Positions 8,619-16,438 of a stretch of 43,870 bases of DNA are shown here, in pieces. Location of the stretch: assembly GCA_903839855.1 (NCBI GenBank), contig CAIMEB010000023.1:1-43870 (forward strand). Direction: 5' to 3'. Source of the stretch: an uncultured Methylococcaceae bacterium (GTDB taxonomy: Bacteria > Pseudomonadota > Gammaproteobacteria > Methylococcales > Methylomonadaceae). The notes below the pieces were generated by a model. It worked only from the letters and a program-made list of their open reading frames with translations. It was not told the DNA's origin and made no database searches. A program made the position numbers and the translations under genes. Within the stretch, counting starts at the first letter, position 1; each line of letters begins with the position of its first letter.

Positions 8619-9683
8619 TTAGAGTCCTAAGGGGTTTTGTGGATCAATGCCGTCCATAAAAGGTAACCGTCGACTTTCATTGGTTAGTTGGTATATCTTG
8701 CCTAACCAATTATTAAAGACCGCTTTTGCAGTATCTTTCCACGTGTTATCAAGATGCTCTAACACTTGATTCTCAGGGAAGTTTTCCAATGCAATAGCTG
8801 TGTTTTTGACTGTTTTAACATGCTGTTCATAATCAGTAAAAATCGCTTGTAGTTCGTCATCAAAATAGTGTTCAGGAAAAGGTGGATAATCGCTTCTATC
8901 ATTGTGATAGAAGCGCAGCACTTCTCGTTTATATTCTTTCAACAAGCTAATATCATCGTACTCTGGGTGACCCTGAAAAAATACGATACGAAAACCATCG
9001 GGGCTTACCGCAAGATGAACTCCTGCTTCTTTACTGGCAACCAGCACTTTAAGTCCGCACCGTTCCATGTCACTTTGGAATATTTCATTAAAGCGAGAAT
9101 GAGGTACATCAAAACGAGTATTTATCTCCGCAATTAATGGATGGTTTCGGTTAATCAGTTTATGAGAAAAAACCCCCCAGCGTTTGACATTTAAGCGAGT
9201 CCGCTCTATGCCATAACAGTATTGTATGACTGCATGGGTTGCGAGGCATGAGCATAATATTGAGGTGACGTTTTCTTTTGCCCATGAAAAAACGTCCATG
9301 AGGGGTTGCCAGAATTCTTCTTCAGGTAGTTTATTATGGACTACGTTAGCGCCACTAATGATCAAAGCATCTAAGCCATCCTGTTTGATTTGTTCAAAGG
9401 ATTCATAGTATTTATCAATGTGTGCCTGAGCTTCAGGACTTCTTTTAAGGCCCTCTATCGTAAACGGGTGAACATGAAACTGTACGATTTGATTACATGC
9501 TCCTACCAGGCGGAAAAACTGCCGCTCAGTAGCTTCCAGGGCAGCATCAGGCATCATATTAAGCAAACCGACATGTAGTTCTCTAATATCCTGTTTAGAA
9601 GCCCGTTCAGGCGATAATATTTCTTCACCTTCTTCTCGCAGGCGTTTAAAAGTGGGTAAATCAATGTGAGCGACTAAAGGCAT
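8619..9683 (-). CDS. metA: Homoserine O-succinyltransferase (MetA family)
   Basis: First committed step of methionine synthesis: acylation of homoserine, most likely with succinyl-CoA. This is the MetA (glutamine-amidotransferase-like) fold, not the alpha/beta-hydrolase MetX fold. Cys146 in CSCLATHA aligns with the catalytic Cys142 of E. coli MetA; His239 and Glu241 lie in QGHPEYD. The N-terminal wording (GLLNMMPDAALEATERQF, then ISGANVV) is that of the Thiobacillus-type subgroup and differs from E. coli. At 354 residues it is longer than the E. coli enzyme. It follows an ATPase gene by 19 bases, so it is probably the last gene of a three-gene operon. Acetyl-CoA use cannot be excluded from the sequence. 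Confidence 0.93.
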   Translation of the reverse strand: MPLVAHIDLPTFKRLREEGEEILSPERASKQDIRELHVGLLNMMPDAALEATERQFFRLVGACNQIVQFHVHPFTIEGLKRSPEAQAHIDKYYESFEQIKQDGLDALIISGANVVHNKLPEEEFWQPLMDVFSWAKENVTSILCSCLATHAVIQYCYGIERTRLNVKRWGVFSHKLINRNHPLIAEINTRFDVPHSRFNEIFQSDMERCGLKVLVASKEAGVHLAVSPDGFRIVFFQGHPEYDDISLLKEYKREVLRFYHNDRSDYPPFPEHYFDDELQAIFTDYEQHVKTVKNTAIALENFPENQVLEHLDNTWKDTAKAVFNNWLGKIYQLTNESRRLPFMDGIDPQNPLGL

Positions 9684-9702
9684 AAGGGTAATTCAATGGT
9701 AT

Positions 9703-10548
9703 TCATGATTGATTAGCCAGCGCATTGCTAACTAACTGGATAAAATCGGCTTCATTTTTAATAACGGCAACATCGTTTGCATCAACGGTATAGCCATACT
9801 GGTCAGCAATTGTCTGATAGCGAGGCAGCCTGGACTTAAATAATTCAGGAAATATCCACGAAACAAATTCATCAGGTGGTATGGACTCTGTTGAGGCATA
9901 GTTTTTTAGACCCATGAATTCCGCAAGTTTTTCATCAAGAAAGGCTTCTCGGTAATACAATGGCTTTGGATCAGTTTTAGCGCGTTCAATGATGGTTTGT
10001 TCCAGGGTTTCAGGTATTTTGATATAAATAATCAAGGTGTTTTGTGCAAGTGTTTCTAAAACGTCTGGACTATCCAGTTCACAAACACTCCCCCCCGCAT
10101 CATTGATAAAATGATGATAACCGTAGATATCCTCTGCTTTATGAATAAACTCAGGCACATCCTTCATGGCCGCAATTTCTGCTTGATGATGGAGATGCTG
10201 CCGGAACTTAAATTCTTGTAACGGTAAGCCGCCTTTAGCAGGATCACCCAATTTACTCAGAAAAGTAGACACCGATGCTAGATTATCAACGGTTATTTTA
10301 TTGGAAATGTAGATAGAGTCGGATAATAAAAGATCACGTAAAAACGGCACGCTCATCGCTTGTCGCTTTATATTATCTAAAATAGGTTCGTGTAGGTATC
10401 GTGTACCAATCCGATAATCACCGGAATAATGAAACCATTTGGATTTAGGTAGTTTGTTAGCTAAGGTTGTTTTTCCTGCGCCCGACATCGCTAGCAAGGT
10501 TATTCTTTTCGATGGCCAGTCCAGAAACTCCTGAGAACTCATTTTCAT
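9703..10548 (-). CDS. P-loop ATPase/kinase-like protein of unknown function
   Basis: A 281-residue soluble protein with an N-terminal Walker A motif, AMSGAGKTTLA (about 19-29), embedded in the beta-strand pattern of nucleoside or adenylate kinases (KRITLLAMSGAGKTTLANKL, then KWFHYSGDYRIG). A second strand, NTLIIYIKIPETLEQTII, looks like the Walker B/adenylate-kinase-type region, followed by a segment rich in Arg and Lys as in a lid. I do not recognise the named family; it could phosphorylate a small molecule or act as a regulatory ATPase. AGGACG lies at proper distance before the chosen ATG. It sits 15 bases after a small acidic protein and 19 bases before metA, so a link with methionine metabolism is possible but only inferred. 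Confidence 0.85.
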   Translation of the reverse strand: MKMSSQEFLDWPSKRITLLAMSGAGKTTLANKLPKSKWFHYSGDYRIGTRYLHEPILDNIKRQAMSVPFLRDLLLSDSIYISNKITVDNLASVSTFLSKLGDPAKGGLPLQEFKFRQHLHHQAEIAAMKDVPEFIHKAEDIYGYHHFINDAGGSVCELDSPDVLETLAQNTLIIYIKIPETLEQTIIERAKTDPKPLYYREAFLDEKLAEFMGLKNYASTESIPPDEFVSWIFPELFKSRLPRYQTIADQYGYTVDANDVAVIKNEADFIQLVSNALANQS

Positions 10549-10563
10549 GCAATAACGTCCTGA

Positions 10564-10863
10564 TTAATCCAAATAGTCGTCGAGGTCTACATCTTCAGGA
10601 TTAGGCTTATGCTCATCGGTATCAGTGTAACCAAGATCGTCAGTTTCTATTTCGTCATAACCGGTGCTCCAATCTTCAGGTGCCTCAATGTAATCAAAAG
10701 TCGAGCTAAACCAACTCTCACTATCATATTCACCAATATCGCCATTTAAATACTGAACATCAATTGAATCATCTTTTTCATCAAGCGCAACCACTTTAAA
10801 TTTCAGGTTGTTCTCGAAGTCTTTGTACCAACTGCCTATGATGGGTTCTGCTACTGTTGTCAT
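10564..10863 (-). CDS. Small acidic conserved protein (possibly DUF6763)
   Basis: A 99-residue, strongly acidic, soluble protein. The first 55 residues (with IIGSWYKDFENNLKFKV and DVQYLNGDIGEYD) look like a small SH3-like or Tudor-like beta barrel; the C-terminal third is a run of Asp/Glu-rich low-complexity sequence ending in VDLDDYLD. I recall similar gammaproteobacterial proteins under DUF6763, but the number is from memory. A good GAGG lies eight bases before the ATG. It is the first gene of the operon leading to the ATPase and metA. No function is known to me. Confidence 0.82.
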   Translation of the reverse strand: MTTVAEPIIGSWYKDFENNLKFKVVALDEKDDSIDVQYLNGDIGEYDSESWFSSTFDYIEAPEDWSTGYDEIETDDLGYTDTDEHKPNPEDVDLDDYLD

Positions 10864-11217
10864 ATTTGTTGCCTCGCGTGTAAATCAGATAATTGAGCGA
10901 TAACAGGGGCTTGATTAAAGTCTATTAACGCTATCGTGATAGTTGAAATGGAAACCATTTATTTAATCTTAATGTTTAATATTACTGCAAAGTGATTACA
11001 AAAGTATTTGGTCAGTAAGTTATAAATGATGTGATGCTTTCTTGCAAGTGACTTGCAGATTATGGGGCCATATAGCCATTTGCATAACCCTTAATTGCAA
11101 ATTAAGCCTATTTTGAGGGATAATAGCGGATTAGGCATAATAAATATGCACCTGGATTTATCCCGTAACACGCCATACGCTCAATAACGGGCTTGTATGT
11201 AAGCTTTGGAATACGCA
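10864..11217. other. Divergent intergenic region upstream of leuC and the metA operon
   Basis: No gene is supported in this stretch of about 350 bases. It must carry the promoters of the minus-strand operon (10863 downward) and of leuC. Two palindromes are visible: CTATCGTGATAG (10930-10941) on the side of the minus-strand operon, and TGCAAGTGACTTGCA (11043-11057) on the leuC side. The area around 11076-11125 is AT-rich and promoter-like. I saw no leucine-rich leader peptide of the enterobacterial attenuator type. Confidence 0.6.
11043..11057. promoter_or_regulatory. Perfect 15-base inverted repeat upstream of leuC
   Basis: The sequence TGCAAGTGACTTGCA is a perfect palindrome around a central G, about 160 bases before the leuC start. 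Its size and symmetry fit a dimeric repressor or a LysR-type activator site, but I cannot name the regulator, and a chance palindrome is possible. Confidence 0.35.
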
Positions 11218-12615
11218 ATGAAAAAGACCATGTACGAAAAAATTTGGGACAGTCACCTTGTAGTTGACGAGGCCGGACAGGCTCCCTTAATTTATGTTGA
11301 TCGCCATTTGATGCACGAGGTGACGAGTCCTCAAGCGTTTGAAGGCCTAAAGCTGTCAGGACGTAAAGTGCGTAATCCGCATAGTATTTTGGCAACTATG
11401 GACCATTGTGTGCCAACTAAAAATAGAGACTTGCCGATTGCTGATCCGATTGCCAAGAAGCAAATCGAGACTATGGCTGACAACTGCCGTGAAAATGGTT
11501 TAAATCTTTATGACATGAAAAATCCAAACAACGGTGTTATTCACGTTGTAGTGCCTGAGCATGGTTTTGTACATCCGGGTATGGTCGTGGTGTGTGGTGA
11601 TAGCCATACGGCTACTCATGGTGCCTTTGGCGCGTTAGCGTTTGGTATTGGAACGTCTGAAGTTGAGCACGTGATGGCGACGCAAACCTTACCACAAAAA
11701 AAATCTAAAACCATGCAAGTGGTTGTTAACGGATCTTTATCTAAATATGCCTCAGCAAAAGATATCGCCTTAGCGATTACCGGTAAAATTGGTACAGCAG
11801 GCGGTACAGGCTATGTTATTGAATACACCGGTTCTGCCATTAGAGAATTATCAATGGAAGGTCGGATGACGCTTTGCAACATGGCGATTGAAGCCGGTGC
11901 CAGAGCCGGCTTAGTGGCTCCCGATGAAAAAACGTATGAATATTTAAAAGGTCGTGAGTTTGCACCGGCGGGGGATTACTGGGATCAAGCCCTTGCGTAT
12001 TGGAAAAGTTTAACCAGTGATGAAGGTGCTGAATTCGATACCACGATTGTGCTTGAGGGTGCGGACATTGCACCACAGGTTTCTTGGGGTACTTCACCTG
12101 AACAGGTTGTTGGCGTTGACGGCGTGGTGCCAAGTCCAGACAGTTTTGCGGATGAAGGCAAACGTAAAGCCTGTGAAGGTGCTTTGGCTTATATGGGCTT
12201 AACAGCCAATACCAAAATCACTGATATCCCGGTTGATTTAGTTTTTATCGGTTCATGTACCAATGGTCGTATAGAAGATTTTAGAATCGCCGCAGAAGTG
12301 GCTAAAGGTACTAAAGTCGCGCCCGGTGTGACTGCATTGGCTGTGCCCGGTTCTTATCATGTCAAGAAGCAGGCAGAAGACGAAGGTTTGGACAAAATCT
12401 TTATTGAAGCCGGTTGGGAATGGCGTGATCCAGGTTGTTCAATGTGTTTAGCCATGAACGGTGATGAGTTAACTAAAGGTCAACGCAGTGCGTCCACTTC
12501 AAACCGTAACTTTGAAGGTAGACAAGGCAAAGGCGGTCGTACGCATTTAGTGTCACCAGCAATGGCAGCGGCAGCCGCTGCAGCAGGTCATTTTGTCGAT
12601 ATTCGCACCCTTTAA
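11218..12615 (+). CDS. leuC: 3-isopropylmalate dehydratase large subunit (LeuC)
   Basis: Large subunit of the aconitase-family isomerase that converts 2-isopropylmalate to 3-isopropylmalate, and also citramalate to 3-methylmalate. Three [4Fe-4S] cysteines are visible: one in [11 protein letters not shown] and two in [29 protein letters not shown] and [10 protein letters not shown] are the family signatures. The frame opens at a TTG (11206), but the ATG at 11218 is preferred: [15 protein letters not shown] matches the E. coli start, and GGA lies at suitable distance before it. It ends 21 bases before leuD, with which it forms a heterodimer. Confidence 0.97.
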   Translation: MKKTMYEKIWDSHLVVDEAGQAPLIYVDRHLMHEVTSPQAFEGLKLSGRKVRNPHSILATMDHCVPTKNRDLPIADPIAKKQIETMADNCRENGLNLYDMKNPNNGVIHVVVPEHGFVHPGMVVVCGDSHTATHGAFGALAFGIGTSEVEHVMATQTLPQKKSKTMQVVVNGSLSKYASAKDIALAITGKIGTAGGTGYVIEYTGSAIRELSMEGRMTLCNMAIEAGARAGLVAPDEKTYEYLKGREFAPAGDYWDQALAYWKSLTSDEGAEFDTTIVLEGADIAPQVSWGTSPEQVVGVDGVVPSPDSFADEGKRKACEGALAYMGLTANTKITDIPVDLVFIGSCTNGRIEDFRIAAEVAKGTKVAPGVTALAVPGSYHVKKQAEDEGLDKIFIEAGWEWRDPGCSMCLAMNGDELTKGQRSASTSNRNFEGRQGKGGRTHLVSPAMAAAAAAAGHFVDIRTL

Positions 12616-12636
12616 TCAACAGGCAGAGCAAAAATT

Positions 12637-13248
12637 ATGGAACCGTATTTAAAACATGACAGCATTGCTGCGTTAATGGATCGCAACAATGTCGACACCG
12701 ATCAAATTATTCCTAAACAGTTTTTAAAGAAAGTAGAGCGTAGTGGTTTTGGTATTCACCTATTCCACGACTGGCGTTATAACGATGACGGCACAGATAA
12801 CGCCGAGTTTGAACTGAATAAACCCGCTTTTAAAGGCGCGAGAATTTTAGTCGCTGGCGATAACTTTGGTTGTGGTTCTTCTCGTGAACACGCGCCTTGG
12901 GCGATTGCTGATTATGGCTTTAACACCATTATCTCAACTAGCTATGCCGATATCTTTTACAACAACTGTTTTAAAAATGGCATTTTAGCGATTCGCGTAA
13001 GCCAAGAAGAGTTAGAAAAAGTGATGGCAGAAATCAGCGCTGACGAAGGCGTGCGTTTTACGGTTGATTTAGAAAACCAACAAGTCATTACACCAGCGGG
13101 TAACGGTTTTACCTTTGAAATTGATCCTTTCCGTAAAGGCAACTTGTTAAGTGGTTTAGATGACATTGGTTTAACACTTAAGCATGTCGATAAAATTACA
13201 GCTTACGAAGTGACGCATAAGCAAAACTTCCCTTGGCTTTGGGCTTAA
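12637..13248 (+). CDS. leuD: 3-isopropylmalate dehydratase small subunit (LeuD)
   Basis: Small, swivelling subunit of the LeuCD isomerase, 203 residues, full length. The signature NFGCGSSREHAPWAI and the preceding RNNVDTDQIIPKQFL are intact. It is co-transcribed with leuC. In many proteobacteria leuB follows directly; here the next genes are two unknown proteins and no leuB lies in the window. LeuCD would serve leucine synthesis and, with the nearby cimA, isoleucine synthesis through citramalate. Confidence 0.97.
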   Translation: MEPYLKHDSIAALMDRNNVDTDQIIPKQFLKKVERSGFGIHLFHDWRYNDDGTDNAEFELNKPAFKGARILVAGDNFGCGSSREHAPWAIADYGFNTIISTSYADIFYNNCFKNGILAIRVSQEELEKVMAEISADEGVRFTVDLENQQVITPAGNGFTFEIDPFRKGNLLSGLDDIGLTLKHVDKITAYEVTHKQNFPWLWA

Positions 13249-13264
13249 AATTTTGATTAATGAG

Positions 13265-13290
13265 GAGTCAAAAAACAAGTTTTTTGACTC
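13265..13290 (+). terminator. Hairpin after leuD, possible terminator
   Basis: The arms GAGTCAAAAAAC and GTTTTTTGACTC form a near-perfect hairpin 17 bases after the leuD stop. There is no U-tract after the stem, and the stem is A/U rich, so it may act in mRNA stability or partial termination rather than as a strong terminator. Confidence 0.4.
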
Positions 13291-13367
13291 TAAGTAATGC
13301 AGCAATGTTGCTTAACATGGAGGCGCAATAGGCTATCCCATACTACGTTTTTAATTTGGAGCTTACA

Positions 13368-13673
13368 ATGACAACTGAATTTGGGCATGGAAGCAGCGCC
13401 ATCCGAGATGGAAAATTACGTGGGGGAACTGACGGAACGGATTATTTTTATTTCTTTTGTCCAAAATGTGAAGATAATCAGATTATGAGATTGCTAGACT
13501 ATAGACATTATGAGGAAGAATTAAAAAATCGTTATGATGAACAAATGAAATCAAAAGCCAAGAAAGGCTTTACCTTACAGTTTCAGGTTTACTGCGAAAA
13601 ATGTGAGCATACAGACACATTTAAAATATCAAATATTGGCTTTCAGTGCGGCGACTATTCAGCAACTCTTTAG
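13368..13673 (+). CDS. Hypothetical protein with two CxxC pairs (zinc-ribbon-like)
   Basis: A 101-residue soluble protein that I do not recognise. It carries CPKCEDNQIMR near residue 31 and CEKCEHTDTFK near residue 80, so four cysteines are placed as in a zinc ribbon; the segment between is charged and helical. The frame extends to a TTG at 13356, but the ATG at 13368 has GGAG at ideal distance. It sits between leuD and a membrane protein gene. A nucleic-acid-binding or metal-binding role is possible; nothing closer can be said. Confidence 0.7.
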   Translation: MTTEFGHGSSAIRDGKLRGGTDGTDYFYFFCPKCEDNQIMRLLDYRHYEEELKNRYDEQMKSKAKKGFTLQFQVYCEKCEHTDTFKISNIGFQCGDYSATL

Positions 13674-13763
13674 TTGATGCTTTTGACAAGTTTTCTAGGC
13701 TAATTAAGTCTTTATTTAGATTGCCTTCGGCGGGGATATTTCTGACGAAATGGAGAATAAAAA

Positions 13764-14282
13764 ATGAGTTATTTTTACAAATTAGCATTTTTAATTACAG
13801 AAATATTATGTGGCTCTCTTTTTATTAGTCATAAAAAAAGTCAAGATAAGTTTATGGAGTTAAAGGAATTGCTCAATAAAGCTGAGGGTAGAGAGCGTAT
13901 ATTTATTGCAATAGGTTTTTTATGGTTTGTGTTCGCTAACTTACTTTACGTTAGTTACCTTAACTTTAGCTACCCTAATCCTGATTTTTTTAGTTATATG
14001 TATAATGAAATTATTGAACCTCTTCCAATCTGGCAAATATTTTGGCATTACTTAACGTTTGGTTTCGATTCAGCAAGACTTTACAACATTGAAATAGTAA
14101 CACGTGGTTATGAGGTGCTAATTACCGGTGTTAACGGACTGCCCGAATCACCAATAGAGGTTGGAGGAAAATACCGCCTAATTGGTCACTTTTTGTTAAT
14201 TAATCTTCCAATAGTAGTTATATGGAGTCTTGATAATTTATATAACTGGGTAAGATTCGGATTCAAGGATGGACAAAAATAG
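13764..14282 (+). CDS. Hypothetical membrane protein
   Basis: A 172-residue protein with two or three membrane segments: a weak N-terminal one (residues about 4-22), a strong one at about 45-67 (IFIAIGFLWFVFANLLYVSY) and one near the C-terminus (FLLINLPIVVIWSLDNLY). The part between the second and third contains PLPIWQIFWHYLTFG and a soluble stretch. GGAG lies nine bases before the ATG, so it is probably translated. I do not recognise the family. It has no visible enzyme motif, and its only close neighbour is the CxxC protein upstream. Confidence 0.68.
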   Translation: MSYFYKLAFLITEILCGSLFISHKKSQDKFMELKELLNKAEGRERIFIAIGFLWFVFANLLYVSYLNFSYPNPDFFSYMYNEIIEPLPIWQIFWHYLTFGFDSARLYNIEIVTRGYEVLITGVNGLPESPIEVGGKYRLIGHFLLINLPIVVIWSLDNLYNWVRFGFKDGQK

Positions 14283-14447
14283 ACTATTACGACCCCGTAA
14301 GCTAGAGGCATGCTATTCATTTATCGGGATCAGCTATTAGGTCGATTTAAGGTGTCGATAATCTGACGAAAGTACTGTGCTAATGTATTTATCGATTCGA
14401 CTTAAAAATTAACAAGAATCAAGTATAGTGATCACATGTTTTTCGCC

Positions 14448-14481
14448 CCCTACAAAGTCAGCTTCATAGCCTTTGGTAGGG
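14448..14481. promoter_or_regulatory. Hairpin upstream of the MNT gene
   Basis: CCCTACAAAG (14448-14457) pairs with CTTTGGTAGGG (14471-14481) with one bulged G, giving a ten-pair stem 29 bases before the MNT start codon. It may be a leader hairpin or a relic of a mobile element. There is no T-run after it, so it is not a normal terminator. Confidence 0.3.
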
Positions 14482-14510
14482 AAAATGAGTGAGCTGCTCA
14501 AGACGCTCTG

Positions 14511-14819
14511 ATGAAAACAAATCAAATTGCCGTGATGAATAAACTAATAACTGATAACCGAATAGCCATAACAAAACTTGCCGAACAGCACGGCATTAAA
14601 ACGATTTGTTTATTTGGCTCAATGGCGAAAGACACTGTTAGTGAGAATAGTGATGTGGATTTTTTAGTTGAACTTGAACAGGGATGCGATTTGTTTGATT
14701 TAGGCGAACTGTTAATTGATTTACTAGCTTTATTACAACGCAAGGTAGATTTGGTTACCAAAACCAGCTTGCATCCGCGTCTCTCTTCGCAGATTCTAAA
14801 CGAAGCCCTGCCGTTATGA
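14511..14819 (+). CDS. MNT-domain nucleotidyltransferase antitoxin (orphan)
   Basis: Minimal nucleotidyltransferase of 102 residues, the family that serves as antitoxin to HEPN RNases by AMPylating them. The fold signature is intact: LFGSMAKDTVSENSDVDFLV, that is GS followed by ten residues and DxD, then a third acidic residue in KVDLV. In complete systems a DUF86-type HEPN gene overlaps its end. Here the stop does overlap an ATG (ATGA), but that second frame stops after eight codons. The antitoxin is therefore left without its toxin. It may be a neutral relic, or it may still act on another HEPN protein. Confidence 0.85.
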   Translation: MKTNQIAVMNKLITDNRIAITKLAEQHGIKTICLFGSMAKDTVSENSDVDFLVELEQGCDLFDLGELLIDLLALLQRKVDLVTKTSLHPRLSSQILNEALPL

Positions 14820-14842
14820 AAGATGACAGTATTTATCTTTAA
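14816..14842 (+). pseudogene. Truncated start of a DUF86 HEPN toxin gene
   Basis: The ATG of this frame overlaps the MNT stop codon as ATGA, the usual arrangement of MNT-HEPN pairs. It reads MKDDSIYL and then TAA. As I remember them, DUF86/HepT-like toxins very often begin MKDD-x-x-YL, so this looks like the true 5' end of the toxin gene. The rest of the gene, including the RNase motif, is missing, and the cimA start follows 34 bases later. Confidence 0.55.
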
Positions 14843-14875
14843 CATAAAACTACTTTGAAAATACAGTCAATAATC

Positions 14876-16426
14876 ATGTCTACAAATTCCAGAGTTATCC
14901 AACTGATGGACACGACCTTGCGTGATGGCGAACAAACGCAAGGGGTTTCTTTTACGCCGACTGAAAAAGTCAATATTGCAAAAGCACTGCTTCAGTTACT
15001 TCGTGTTGATCGTATTGAAGTTGCCTCAGCGAGGGTTTCTCAGGGCGAAAAAGAGGCAGTCACCAATATAAATCAATGGGCCTTAAAAGAAGGCTTTGAT
15101 GGTTGTGTTGAAGTTTTAGGATTTGTTGACCATACCAAAAGCGTTGACTGGATTCTGGACACCGGTGGACGAGTTATTAACTTGCTCACTAAAGGCAGCG
15201 AAAAACATTGCCGCGAACAACTGGGCAAAACGTTAGAACAGCATACGGTTGATATCTTACAGACCGTTAACTATGCCTTAGAAAAGGACTTGAATGTTAA
15301 TGTCTATCTGGAAGATTGGTCAAATGGTTATCGTGACAGTCCTGAGTATGTCTATCAATTGATGGATAATTTGCGCTATTCTGGCATTAAACATTTTATG
15401 CTGCCCGATACCTTAGGCGTATTATCACCGGATGAAGTGTTTAATCACCTCAGTGATATGTGTGAGCGTTATCCTGAAGTGCAATTTGATTTCCACCCTC
15501 ACAATGATTATGGCTTAGCCACTGCGAATGTGATGGCGGCGGTTCGAGCTGGGGTGAGTGCGATTCATTGTACGGTTAATTGCTTAGGTGAGCGGGCAGG
15601 TAATGCCTCTATCGCAGAAGTGGCGGTAGTTTTGCGCGATAAAATGAACATGCAGTTAGCACTTAATGAAAACCATATTGTGCGCCTGAGTAACATGGTT
15701 GAAAGTTTCTCTGGTAAACGTGTGGCAGCCAATGCGCCGATTATTGGCGCAGACGTCTTTACTCAAACGGCCGGGATTCATGCAGATGGAGATCAGAAGG
15801 GTGGCTTATATAAAACCAAGTTAGGCCCCGAACGTTTCTCTCGTACTCATAGCTATGCTTTAGGTAAAATGAGTGGTAAAGCCTCGCTAAAGAAGAATCT
15901 GGAACAGTTAGCCTTGGACCTTTCTGAAGAGAATCAGAAAAAAGTCTTAGAGCGTATTGTGAGTCTGGGTGATTCTAAACAGATCATTACCACCGATGAT
16001 TTACCTTTTATCATCGCCGATGTGTTAGAAAGTAAAAACTATCAGCACATTAAGCTATTGAATTGCTCTATCACCAGTGGTCTGGATTTAGAATCAACGG
16101 CCAGTATTCGAGTTAATGTTAATGGCGCCAAGCATATTGCTTCCGGGTCGGGTAATGGCGGTTTCGATGCCTTTATCGATGCCATTAATAAAGTGATGAA
16201 GCATCATAATTACACCTTGCCGGCTTTGCTGGATTATGAAGTTCGTATTCCCAGAGGCGGTAATACTAATGCACTTACAGAATGTGTAATTACTTGGGAT
16301 TGTGGGGGTGAGCTTCGTAAAACCTTAGCGGTGCATGCTAATCAGGTATTTGCCGGAATATTAGCAACCCTTAAAATGATTAACATGCAGTTGCATGAGT
16401 TGACGGTTAATCCGGTAGAAAGCTAA
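14876..16426 (+). CDS. cimA: (R)-citramalate synthase (CimA, Leptospira type)
   Basis: Condenses pyruvate and acetyl-CoA to (R)-citramalate, the first step of the threonine-independent isoleucine route. It has a DRE-TIM metallolyase barrel with DTTLRDGEQT at the N-terminus, the metal-ligand block HPHNDYG, the GLGER-like CLGERAGNAS, and a C-terminal LeuA-type regulatory domain (from about ILNCSITSG), which normally binds isoleucine as feedback inhibitor. Wording such as VEVASARVS-type IEVASARVSQGE, VYLEDWSNGYRDSPEYV and MLPDTLGVLSPDE matches my memory of Leptospira CimA much better than standard LeuA. The open frame begins at a TTG (14855); the ATG at 14876 is chosen because it fits homologues. 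A LeuA-like activity on 2-ketoisovalerate cannot be fully excluded. Confidence 0.85.
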   Translation: MSTNSRVIQLMDTTLRDGEQTQGVSFTPTEKVNIAKALLQLLRVDRIEVASARVSQGEKEAVTNINQWALKEGFDGCVEVLGFVDHTKSVDWILDTGGRVINLLTKGSEKHCREQLGKTLEQHTVDILQTVNYALEKDLNVNVYLEDWSNGYRDSPEYVYQLMDNLRYSGIKHFMLPDTLGVLSPDEVFNHLSDMCERYPEVQFDFHPHNDYGLATANVMAAVRAGVSAIHCTVNCLGERAGNASIAEVAVVLRDKMNMQLALNENHIVRLSNMVESFSGKRVAANAPIIGADVFTQTAGIHADGDQKGGLYKTKLGPERFSRTHSYALGKMSGKASLKKNLEQLALDLSEENQKKVLERIVSLGDSKQIITTDDLPFIIADVLESKNYQHIKLLNCSITSGLDLESTASIRVNVNGAKHIASGSGNGGFDAFIDAINKVMKHHNYTLPALLDYEVRIPRGGNTNALTECVITWDCGGELRKTLAVHANQVFAGILATLKMINMQLHELTVNPVES

Positions 16427-16438
16427 CGGATCGTATAG

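Noticed and set aside
11100-11217. Leucine-type attenuator peptide before leuC
   Set aside because: No short frame with a run of leucine codons followed by terminator hairpins was found.
13646-13828. Frame of 60 codons between the two unknown genes
   Set aside because: It overlaps the end of one and the start of the other in a different frame; the membrane protein gene has a better ribosome site.
14437-14493. Short frame MFFAPYKVSFIAFGREN before the MNT gene
   Set aside because: It lies over a hairpin, is only 18 codons long and has no ribosome site, so coding cannot be supported.
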